Source of the DNA: Burkholderiales bacterium
Lineage (GTDB): Bacteria > Pseudomonadota > Gammaproteobacteria > Burkholderiales > Casimicrobiaceae
DNA length: 7,990 bases
NCBI GenBank assembly: GCA_031277445.1
Contig: JAITMH010000018.1
Span: 1 to 7,990 of the forward strand
Direction of reading: 5' to 3'
A program made the translations under genes and the position numbers. The notes beneath the pieces were generated by a model. It did not search any database. It was given only the letters and a program-made list of their open reading frames with translations, and was not told where the DNA came from. The first letter of the stretch is position 1. Each line of letters starts with the position of its first letter. Positions 1 to 5,388 of this stretch are shown here, in pieces.

Positions 1-267
1 CTGGTTTTGGAACACCAGAACGAGTACCCCTCGCAGTGGGCGGCCATCCAGTCCGTTGCTGCGAAGATCGGCTGCAAAGACGACACCTTGCGCCGCTGGT
101 TACGGCAAACTGAGCGCGACATGGGATTGCGCGAGGGCTTGACGACAAACGACCGGGAGCGTTTCAAGGCATTGGAACGGGAGAACCGGGAGTTGCGTCA
201 GGCCAACGAGATCCTTCGCAAGGCATCCGCCTATTTTGCGCAGGCGGAGCTCGACCGCCGAAACTAA
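1..267 (+). CDS. IS3-family transposase OrfA, 5'-partial
   Basis: This is the regulatory/DNA-binding subunit of an IS3-type transposase; it recognises the element ends and supplies the N-terminal part of the OrfAB fusion. The frame is open from base 1 (codons for Leu-Val precede the TTG at 7), so that TTG is not the start; the real start and the first third of the helix-turn-helix lie upstream of the window. Visible are the recognition-helix region ([15 protein letters not shown]) and a heptad-patterned leucine zipper ([20 protein letters not shown]), then the usual family ending FAQAELDRR. The stop TAA at 265-267 is five bases before the orfB ATG. The orfB phase is -1 relative to orfA, as expected for programmed frameshifting, but no run like AAAAAAG is present near the junction. 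Confidence 0.9.
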   Translation: MVLEHQNEYPSQWAAIQSVAAKIGCKDDTLRRWLRQTERDMGLREGLTTNDRERFKALERENRELRQANEILRKASAYFAQAELDRRN

Positions 268-272
268 CCGCC

Positions 273-1169
273 ATGGCATTTATCGACGAACATCGTGAAG
301 TCTATGGAGTCGAGCCTATCTGTAAAGTTGTACCGATAGCTCCATCGACCTACTACGCGCATAAAAGCCAACAAGCCCATCCCGAACGGCGTTCGTTACG
401 GGCGCTACGGGATGAAGAACTGAGCGTGCACATCCAGCGGATTTGGGAAGAGCATTTCCGAGCCTACGGCGCACGCAAAGTCTGGCATCAGCTTAAGCGC
501 GAAAGCATCAAAGCGGCGCGTTGCACCGTAGAGAGGCTGATGCGCAAGCTGGGGCTGCAAGGCCTTGTCCGTGGCAAGAAGGTCAAGACCACCTTCAGCG
601 ACAAGAACAAGCCGCGTCCATTAGATCGGGTCAACCGGCAGTTCTACGCTGACCGACCCAACGCGCTGTGGGTAGCGGATTTCACCTACGTTGGCACGTC
701 GGAGCGCTTCGTTTACGTTGCCTTCATCACGGACGTCTTCGCCCGCTACATCGTCGGCTGGCAAGTGTCCTGCTCGCCCAACACGGACTTTGTACTCGAC
801 GCGCTGAATCAGGCGCTACACAAACGCAAACCGAAAGATGGGCTGATCCACCACAGTGATCGTGGATCGCAATACCTGTCGGTTCGCTACGCCGAGCGTC
901 TGATCGAACCTGGTATCGCTCCTTCAGTGGGGAGCGTGGGCGATTCCTACGACAATGCTTTGGCCGAAACCATCATCGGTCTGTACAAGACCGAGGTGAA
1001 GAATCGGTATTCGTTGAAAAACCTGAAGGATGTGGAAATGGCAACGCTGGAATGGGTGGACTGGTTCAACAACCGCCGGCTGTTGGGGTCTATCGGTAAC
1101 ATCCCGCCTGTCGAAGCAGAAGCCATGTATTATCAGAACCTCGGAGGGTCAGCGAAGTATGCCGCTTGA
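273..1169 (+). CDS. IS3-family transposase OrfB (DDE integrase core)
   Basis: This is the catalytic subunit, a 298-residue RNase H-fold transposase that cuts and joins the IS ends. The N-terminal ~115 residues form the helical HTH_21-like region (YGVEPICKV, YGARKVWHQL, GLVRGKKVKT). The rve core follows with all three acidic residues: D136 in WVADFTYV, D196 in HHSDRGSQY and E232 in NALAETIIGLYKTE. The D196-E232 spacing leaves 35 residues between them, the D(35)E signature, and K239 sits at the usual place after the Glu. The C-terminus (WFNNRRLLGSIGNIPPVEAEA) is the normal family ending, so the protein looks full length. The ATG at 273 has no clear Shine-Dalgarno sequence; expression probably depends on frameshifting or on reinitiation after the orfA stop. 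Confidence 0.95.
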   Translation: MAFIDEHREVYGVEPICKVVPIAPSTYYAHKSQQAHPERRSLRALRDEELSVHIQRIWEEHFRAYGARKVWHQLKRESIKAARCTVERLMRKLGLQGLVRGKKVKTTFSDKNKPRPLDRVNRQFYADRPNALWVADFTYVGTSERFVYVAFITDVFARYIVGWQVSCSPNTDFVLDALNQALHKRKPKDGLIHHSDRGSQYLSVRYAERLIEPGIAPSVGSVGDSYDNALAETIIGLYKTEVKNRYSLKNLKDVEMATLEWVDWFNNRRLLGSIGNIPPVEAEAMYYQNLGGSAKYAA

Positions 1170-1183
1170 CTCGAACAAAATAG

Positions 1184-1208
1184 CCTCCGGAAAACTCGGG
1201 GCGGTTCA
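1184..1208. repeat. Right terminal inverted repeat of the IS3 element
   Basis: Read on the minus strand inward from 1208, the sequence is TGAACCGCCCCGAGTTTTCC and continues GGAGG. It lies 14 bases beyond the orfB stop, where IS3-family right ends normally sit, and it has the terminal TG/CA dinucleotide. The matching left repeat is outside the window, so the exact length is estimated. Confidence 0.75.
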
Positions 1209-1220
1209 TGTTTTTGAATT

Positions 1221-1251
1221 CCCGGAAGGCGCTTCGCTTATCCGGGCTACG
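1221..1251. repeat. REP-like palindromic unit 1
   Basis: CCCGGA (1221-1226) pairs with TCCGGG (1241-1246) around a loop containing CGCTTCGCTT (1230-1239), and CTACG follows (1247-1251). The same loop decamer and CTACG tail occur in the next palindrome, so these look like two members of one dispersed intergenic repeat family. The unit starts 12 bases outside the IS end. Confidence 0.6.
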
Positions 1252-1270
1252 CTTGCTACGAGATTTGAAC

Positions 1271-1301
1271 GGTGGGCACGCTTCGCTTTGCCCACCCTAC
1301 G
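1271..1301. repeat. REP-like palindromic unit 2
   Basis: A perfect 8-bp stem, GGTGGGCA (1271-1278) with TGCCCACC (1289-1296), encloses the decamer CGCTTCGCTT (1279-1288) and is followed by CTACG (1297-1301). Loop and tail match unit 1, but the stem sequence differs and has been kept self-complementary, which suggests selection on structure. It lies downstream of tyrS on the minus strand and could stabilise or end that transcript. No T-tract follows, so it is not called as a classical terminator. Confidence 0.65.
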
Positions 1302-1312
1302 TCCTGACCTCT

Positions 1313-1339
1313 TTTTTCGTGGCTTTCGTGCTTTTCGTG
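1313..1339. repeat. Three-copy 9-bp tandem repeat (NNTTTCGTG)
   Basis: Three consecutive 9-mers are seen: TTTTTCGTG (1313-1321), GCTTTCGTG (1322-1330) and CTTTTCGTG (1331-1339). On the minus strand they read as CACGAAA-type units. The units keep TTTCGTG and vary only in the first two bases. No gene overlaps them, and the function is unknown. Confidence 0.6.
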
Positions 1340-1354
1340 GTTAATATGTTTTTC

Positions 1355-1406
1355 TGATCCCTAATCCCTAATCCCTGATCCCTGATCCCTGATCCCTGAT
1401 CCCTGA
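1355..1406. repeat. Seven-copy 7-bp tandem repeat (TRATCCC), potential G-quadruplex
   Basis: Seven exact-length heptamers run from 1355 to 1403 in the order TGATCCC, TAATCCC, TAATCCC and then four TGATCCC, followed by a partial TGA. On the minus strand, the sense strand of tyrS, this gives seven GGG tracts separated by the four-base loops ATCA or ATTA, satisfying the usual G3 N1-7 pattern for quadruplex formation. The last tract ends four bases from the tyrS stop codon, so the array would form the first part of the tyrS 3' untranslated region. Five of the seven units also contain GATC. Copy number is expected to vary by slippage. Confidence 0.85.
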
Positions 1407-1407
1407 A

Positions 1408-2649
1408 TCACACCACCTTAACCCGCGCAAACCGCCGTTTCCCGGCTTGCACGACGACGGTGCTGCCCGCTGCGATCTGTAGCTTTTTATCGCTGACGGT
1501 GCCGCCATCGACTTTCAGACCGTTTTGCTCGATCAGGCGCAGCGCTTCCGAGCTTGAGGGCACGAGATTGGCTTGTTTGGCGAGTTGGGCAATCGGCAGT
1601 CCTGCGCCGTTGGTGTGCAGGGTGACTTCCGGCATGTCGTCGGGCAGGATGCCCTGACGGAAGCGGGCGTTAAATTCGGCTTCGGCGTCTTCGGCGGCGG
1701 CTTTTGTGTGAAAGCGTTCGACGATTTCTTTCGCCAGCAGCACTTTGATGTCACGCGGGTTGCGTCCGTCCCGGACTTCTTTTTTCAGCGCGGCGATGTG
1801 TTCGAGGTTTTTCAGTGAAACGAGGTCGTAGTAACGCCACATCAATTCGTCGGAAACGGACATGATTTTTCCGAACATTTCGCGTGGCGCTTCGGTGATG
1901 CCGATGTAGTTGTCGTAAGACTTGGACATTTTCTGCACACCGTCCAGCCCTTCGAGCAGCGGCAATGTCAGAATACATTGCGGCTCAAGCCCGTGGGCTT
2001 TTTGGATTTCACGTCCGACCAGCAGGTTGAATTTCTGGTCGGTGCCGCCCAGTTCGACGTCGGCTTTCAGCGCAACGGAGTCGTAGCCCTGCGCCAGCGG
2101 GTAAAGAAATTCGTGGACGGCGATGGGCTGGTTGTCGCGGAAGCGCTTGGAGAAGTCGTCGCGTTCCAGCATTCGGGCGACGGTGTAATGCGAGGCCAGC
2201 CGGATCATGCCTTCGGCGCCCAGCGCGGAAAGCCAGTGGGAGTTGAAGGCGACTTCGGTTTTTTCACGGTCGAGGATCAGGAAGACCTGATCGGTGTAGG
2301 TCTTGGCGTTGGCGGCGATTTCTTCTCGCGTCAGCGGCGGACGGGTGACGTTGCGTCCCGAAGGATCGCCGATCATGCCGGTGAAGTCGCCGATCAGAAA
2401 GATGATGTGATGCCCCAGGTCTTGCAGTTGGCGCAGTTTGTTGAACTGGACGGTATGCCCCAGATGCAGGTCGGGTCGGGTCGGGTCGAAACCCTCTTTG
2501 ATCCGCAACGGTTTGCCACGGGCAAGTTTGGCGGCCAGTTCTTTTTCGATCAGGAGTTCGTCGGCGCCGCGCTTGAAAATGGCAAGCTGGTGTTCGATTT
2601 CGTCGGGGGTCAGGGAGGCAGGTGAGGAGGCTGATGAGGAGACGGTCAT
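1408..2649 (-). CDS. tyrS: Tyrosyl-tRNA synthetase
   Basis: This enzyme charges tRNA-Tyr with tyrosine using ATP in the cytoplasm. From the ATG at 2649 the protein has 413 residues, within the family range of about 395-425. The class I Rossmann core contains the HIGH-type motif HLGH (residues 62-65), the tyrosine/ATP-site stretches [17 protein letters not shown] (84-100) and [10 protein letters not shown] (199-208), and the KMSKS loop at 240-244. An S4-type RNA-binding domain fills about 350-413. The frame stays open upstream to a TTG at 2682, but the extra 11 residues are unlike the family. The ATG gives the usual length, though neither start has a clear Shine-Dalgarno sequence. The N-terminus just after the start is Ser/Ala-rich. 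The gene is divergent from the M23 peptidase, and its 3' end abuts a G-rich heptamer array. Confidence 0.96.
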   Translation of the reverse strand: MTVSSSASSPASLTPDEIEHQLAIFKRGADELLIEKELAAKLARGKPLRIKEGFDPTRPDLHLGHTVQFNKLRQLQDLGHHIIFLIGDFTGMIGDPSGRNVTRPPLTREEIAANAKTYTDQVFLILDREKTEVAFNSHWLSALGAEGMIRLASHYTVARMLERDDFSKRFRDNQPIAVHEFLYPLAQGYDSVALKADVELGGTDQKFNLLVGREIQKAHGLEPQCILTLPLLEGLDGVQKMSKSYDNYIGITEAPREMFGKIMSVSDELMWRYYDLVSLKNLEHIAALKKEVRDGRNPRDIKVLLAKEIVERFHTKAAAEDAEAEFNARFRQGILPDDMPEVTLHTNGAGLPIAQLAKQANLVPSSSEALRLIEQNGLKVDGGTVSDKKLQIAAGSTVVVQAGKRRFARVKVV

Positions 2650-2688
2650 GGCAGAATGGCAAATGAGAAAGGTAAATGTCAACGAAAA

Positions 2689-2723
2689 TTAAGAAATTGT
2701 TGGGCGTAGCGCCGTTTTGTCAA
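2689..2723 (-). promoter_or_regulatory. Candidate sigma-70 promoter for tyrS
   Basis: On the minus strand a perfect -35 hexamer TTGACA (2723-2718) is followed after 16 bases by AACAAT (2701-2696), a 4/6 match to TATAAT. Transcription would start near 2689, giving a leader of about 40 bases before the ATG at 2649. The spacer contains the small palindrome GGCG-CTA-CGCC (2703-2713), which could be an operator or chance. Confidence 0.5.
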
Positions 2724-2752
2724 AAAATACGTTAAATAACACCGATAAGGCT

Positions 2753-2779
2753 TTGATTTTCGCGCTTTCTTGTTAGAAT
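2753..2779 (+). promoter_or_regulatory. Candidate extended -10 promoter for the M23 peptidase gene
   Basis: TGTTAGAAT (2771-2779) is an extended -10 element (TGn followed by TAGAAT, 5/6 to consensus). TTGATT at 2753-2758 is a possible -35, with a short 15-base spacer that the extended -10 could compensate for. The predicted start near 2786 lies downstream of the TTG codon at 2770, which argues that this TTG cannot be the translation start. The promoter would drive the M23-anmK pair divergently from tyrS. Confidence 0.5.
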
Positions 2780-2792
2780 TGGCAGATTCAAG

Positions 2793-2805
2793 AAAGGCGC
2801 CCGTG
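2793..2805 (+). promoter_or_regulatory. Ribosome binding site fixing the GTG start of the M23 gene
   Basis: The purine run AGAAAGG ends at 2797, five bases before the GTG at 2803. It is the best Shine-Dalgarno-like sequence at any gene start in the window. It lies downstream of the predicted transcription start, unlike the longer TTG-initiated version of the frame. Confidence 0.6.
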
Positions 2806-4155
2806 CAAAAAACCACTGACAACATTCTAGCCGAAGGTTCGCCGTTTTGGGCTGCTTTGCGGCATTGGGTGCGCCAGTTCGCTTCCGCCCCTTTTGTTGT
2901 TGTGCTTGTTCTGGGGTTTTCGGGAATGGCCGCGTTCGGCTTTGTGCCCGGCTCCGCGCCGGAATCGCATCCTGCGACGATGTTGGAGCGCACGCTTCAA
3001 CTCCCCTCCGATCTGGCGCATCTCGATGGTTTGAGCGATCTGCCTTATTGGCATGAGGAGCGTGTTCAGGGCGGCGATACGATAGGTAATGTGCTTTCTC
3101 GTGTCGGCATGCGCGATTCGCAGGCGATGACGTTCCTGCTGTCCGACGCTCAAGCGCGTCCGCTGTACAAGCTGCGTCCGGGTCGGGCATTGCGTGTTGC
3201 ACTGGATGGTGAAGGGCAGTTGCAGGAGTTGCGTTTTCTGGTTTCCGAAACCGAGCTTTTCACGATTGTTCGTGAGGACAAAACGCTTCGCGCCGAAATG
3301 TCGGTGCCGGAACGCGAGGTGCGACGCGAGCAACGTGCCGGTGTGATTCGGTCGTCACTGTTCGGCGCGGCTGACGCGGCGGGGATTCCCGATGCGGTGA
3401 CGGTCGAAATGGCGAATGTGCTTTCCGGAAATATCAATTTTTATCACGATTTGCGCAAGGACGATCATTTCGCGGTGCATTACGAGCGCGTGTATGTCGA
3501 GGGCGAACTGATTAACAGCGCCCGCATTCTCGCTGTCGAGTTTTTCAACGGCGGCATTGAACACAGCGCTTATTGGTGGCAGAGTCCGGACGGAAAGAGC
3601 AGCGGCTACTACAACGTCAAGGGCGAAAGTAACAAGCGGGCTTTTTTGCGGACGCCGCTGGAATTTTCACGGGTTTCATCGGGGTTTTCGTCGAGCCGCT
3701 TGCATCCGGTGTACAAGACAAAGCGGGCGCATGTCGGCACCGATTTTGCTGCGGCGACCGGAACACCGGTGTGGGCGGCGGGCGATGGCACGGTTGATTT
3801 TGTCGGGAAGCAGGGCGGTTACGGCAATCTCGTGGTTTTGCGTCACGCAGGAAAGATCACCACGCATTACGGGCATTTGTCGCGCTTCGCCAGCGGTTTG
3901 AAAAAGGGCGATCGCGTTGCGCAGGGGAAGGTGATCGGTTACGTGGGGATGACCGGCGTTGCGACCGGCCCGCATCTGCACTATGAATTTCGCGTCGCAA
4001 ACGCGCCGCGTGACCCGCTGAAAATGGTCATGCCGCCCGCAGAACCGATTGCCGCGAAAGACAAAAAAGCGTTCGAAGACAGCGTTGCTTTGACCAGACC
4101 GCTCTTGCAAATGGCGCACGAAGCGCCGGTACAAAAAGTCGCGATGTTCCACTGA
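2803..4155 (+). CDS. Membrane-anchored M23 peptidoglycan endopeptidase with OapA/LysM-like region
   Basis: This is a zinc metallopeptidase expected to cut peptide cross-links of peptidoglycan in the periplasm, making room for wall growth. Numbering from GTG 2803 (450 residues), one N-terminal transmembrane segment lies at about 27-49 (FASAPFVVVLVLGFSGMAAF) with no obvious signal-peptidase site. An OapA/LysM-like region begins near RVQGGDTIGNVLSRVG (87-102), and a Csd3/NMB0315-type middle domain spans about 180-235. The M23 (LytM) domain spans about 286-400. All expected metal and catalytic residues are present: H310 and D314 in HVGTD, H355 in THYGH, and H391/H393 in HLHYE. The ending QKVAMFH is short and unstructured. 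It is probably co-transcribed with anmK, 11 bases downstream. It resembles MepM/NMB0315-like proteins, but its exact bond specificity cannot be read from sequence. Confidence 0.93.
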   Translation: MQKTTDNILAEGSPFWAALRHWVRQFASAPFVVVLVLGFSGMAAFGFVPGSAPESHPATMLERTLQLPSDLAHLDGLSDLPYWHEERVQGGDTIGNVLSRVGMRDSQAMTFLLSDAQARPLYKLRPGRALRVALDGEGQLQELRFLVSETELFTIVREDKTLRAEMSVPEREVRREQRAGVIRSSLFGAADAAGIPDAVTVEMANVLSGNINFYHDLRKDDHFAVHYERVYVEGELINSARILAVEFFNGGIEHSAYWWQSPDGKSSGYYNVKGESNKRAFLRTPLEFSRVSSGFSSSRLHPVYKTKRAHVGTDFAAATGTPVWAAGDGTVDFVGKQGGYGNLVVLRHAGKITTHYGHLSRFASGLKKGDRVAQGKVIGYVGMTGVATGPHLHYEFRVANAPRDPLKMVMPPAEPIAAKDKKAFEDSVALTRPLLQMAHEAPVQKVAMFH

Positions 4156-4166
4156 TCCTTTCCACG

Positions 4167-5330
4167 ATGACCGACGCGCTCTACGCCGGAATCATGTCCG
4201 GTACCAGTCTGGATGGCGTTGATGCGGTGATCGCTGCTTTTCCCGACGCTTTTTCCGAAAAAACGGGCACCTCTTTTTACTGCAAACTGCGCGGCAGCGC
4301 CTTCGTGCCGTTTCCGGCGGCGTTGCGCGAGGAACTGTTGGCATTGCAGGAATCGGGCGCCGATGAATTGGCGCGTAGCGCCCGCGTTGCCAATACCTTG
4401 GCCGATCTCTACGCGCAGGCCACGCAGGAAGCCGCTCGACAAGCGGGCCTGGCGGTGGCGCAGTTGCGGGCGGTCGGCGTACACGGCCAGACGGTGCGCC
4501 ACTGTCCGGCGGAGGCCTGGTCGTGTCAACTCAATCATCCGGCGCGTGTGGCGGAACATCTGGGGATTGATGTCGTTGCGGATTTCCGCAGCCGCGATCT
4601 GGCGGCAGGCGGACAGGGCGCACCGCTGGTTCCCGCGTTTCATGCGGCGATGTTTGGCAGTGCATCGAAACATCGGGTGATCGTCAATATCGGCGGTATC
4701 GCCAACCTGACCGATTTGCCGCCGCAAAATAGGGCGAGCGGTTTTGATATTGGCCCGGGCAATGTGTTGCTTGATGCCTGGACTATGAAGCATCAGAAAG
4801 GAACATTTGACCGCGACGGCGCTTGGGCGGCTTCGGGGAAGGCTTCTTCCGCGTTGCTTGCGGCGTTGTTGAGCGAACCGTTTTTCAGCAAGCCGCCGCC
4901 GAAAAGCACAGGCCGCGATTTGTTTCATTCGGCCTGGCTTGCGGCGCATCTGGCTTCGTTTTCTTCATTGTCGCCTGCTGATGTTCAGGCGACCTTATTG
5001 CAATTAACAGCGACGAGTATCGCTAACGCCATTTCAAAAGAAGCGGAGGAAATCTATATATGCGGCGGCGGCGCTTACAACGCGGCACTGATGAGCGCGT
5101 TAAGCATTTCATTGGTGCCGCGAACGGTGCAGGCGACTGACGTTCTGGGCATCTCGGCGCAACACGTCGAAGCGCTGGCATTCGCCTGGTTGGCGCGTGA
5201 AACGCTGGCGCGTCGCCCCGGCAACCTTCCGGCAGTGACGGGCGCTAAAGGGGCAAGAGTTCTCGGAGCGGTTTATCCGGGGTGCGCCCTCTCCACAGCC
5301 CCTCTCCTGCAAGCGGGAGAGGGGCGATAG
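4167..5330 (+). CDS. anmK: Anhydro-N-acetylmuramic acid kinase with repeat-derived C-terminus
   Basis: AnmK is a cytosolic kinase that hydrolyses the 1,6-anhydro ring of anhydro-MurNAc and phosphorylates the sugar, producing MurNAc-6-phosphate for peptidoglycan recycling. The N-terminus YAGIMSGTSLDGVDAV matches the family ATP-binding start exactly, supporting the ATG at 4167. Further signatures are GVHGQTVRH (104-112), DFRSRDLAAGGQGAPLVPAFH (139-159), NIGGIANLTDLP (174-185), FDIGPGNVLLDAW (193-205, with D194 at the position of the catalytic base) and ICGGGAYN (298-305). The family normally ends at about VLGAVYP (365-371). Here some 15 extra residues (CALSTAPLLQAGEGR, codons 5283-5327) are read from a palindromic repeat, giving 387 residues. 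No clear Shine-Dalgarno sequence precedes the ATG. The upstream M23 peptidase makes a cell-wall turnover context. Confidence 0.96.
   Translation: MTDALYAGIMSGTSLDGVDAVIAAFPDAFSEKTGTSFYCKLRGSAFVPFPAALREELLALQESGADELARSARVANTLADLYAQATQEAARQAGLAVAQLRAVGVHGQTVRHCPAEAWSCQLNHPARVAEHLGIDVVADFRSRDLAAGGQGAPLVPAFHAAMFGSASKHRVIVNIGGIANLTDLPPQNRASGFDIGPGNVLLDAWTMKHQKGTFDRDGAWAASGKASSALLAALLSEPFFSKPPPKSTGRDLFHSAWLAAHLASFSSLSPADVQATLLQLTATSIANAISKEAEEIYICGGGAYNAALMSALSISLVPRTVQATDVLGISAQHVEALAFAWLARETLARRPGNLPAVTGAKGARVLGAVYPGCALSTAPLLQAGEGR
5287..5327. repeat. CCCTCTCC/CAAG-loop hairpin repeat overlapping the anmK 3' end
   Basis: CCCCTCTCC (5299-5307) pairs with GGAGAGGGG (5316-5324). A T-G wobble and a G-C pair close a CAAG loop (5310-5313), giving an 11-bp stem. 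A second CCCTCTCC lies just upstream (5287-5294), and GCGATA follows the stem. A closely related hairpin with the same CAAG loop and a later GCGATA lies after the rhomboid gene. This looks like a dispersed intergenic repeat that has moved into, or lost, the original anmK stop region. It could also act as an RNA stabiliser or attenuator between anmK and the rhomboid gene. Confidence 0.7.
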
Positions 5331-5352
5331 CGTAGCGCGTTCAACGCTTTCC

Positions 5353-5388
5353 GATAACGCTACTGATAGCGCCCCCGATAACACCGCA
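5353..5388. repeat. 12-bp periodic GATARCRC direct repeats before the rhomboid gene
   Basis: GATAACGC (5353), GATAGCGC (5365) and GATAACAC (5377) are spaced exactly 12 bases apart, and a fourth copy, GATAGCGT, overlaps the anmK stop at 5326. CGCTA/TAGCG around CTGA (5358-5371) can also form a small hairpin. The array fills most of the 57-base anmK-rhomboid gap and ends at the start codon, where a Shine-Dalgarno sequence is missing. It may be a regulator site or a degenerate microsatellite. Confidence 0.45.

Larger units (their letters stand above)
1..1208 (+). mobile_element. IS3-family insertion sequence, left end outside the window
   Basis: The segment holds the two overlapping-phase reading frames typical of IS3-family elements: a small helix-turn-helix/leucine-zipper OrfA and a DDE OrfB in the -1 frame relative to it. 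It closes with a sequence whose reverse complement starts TGAACCGCCCCGAGTTTTCC, the TG...CA style of terminus used by this family. The right boundary is placed at 1208, after ...GGTTCA. The left end and the left copy of the target duplication lie before position 1, so the duplication cannot be checked. Both frames seem undamaged within the window, so the copy may be active or recently active. The IS3 group within the family is my best guess from protein style. Confidence 0.88.

Noticed and set aside
1271..1301. Rho-independent terminator of tyrS
   Set aside because: The stem is strong but no T-tract follows on either strand, and a related palindrome with the same loop lies next to it, so it fits a dispersed repeat better.
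1030..1344. Plus-strand frame running from inside orfB through the IS end into the repeat patch
   Set aside because: It crosses the IS boundary and palindromic repeats, overlaps the catalytic orfB in another frame, and has low-information composition.
1355..1406. CRISPR-like array
   Set aside because: The 7-bp units are directly adjacent with no spacers, so this is a simple tandem repeat.
1978..2625. 215-residue plus-strand open frame opposite tyrS
   Set aside because: It lies entirely antisense to the well-conserved tyrS, and its repetitive Gly/Val/Phe/Asp-rich composition is what antisense reading of this GC-rich gene produces.
3981..4949. 322-residue minus-strand open frame across the M23-anmK junction
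   Set aside because: It overlaps two confidently identified genes in antisense and is Arg/Ala/Gln-rich with no recognisable motif, so it is a shadow of GC-rich coding sequence.
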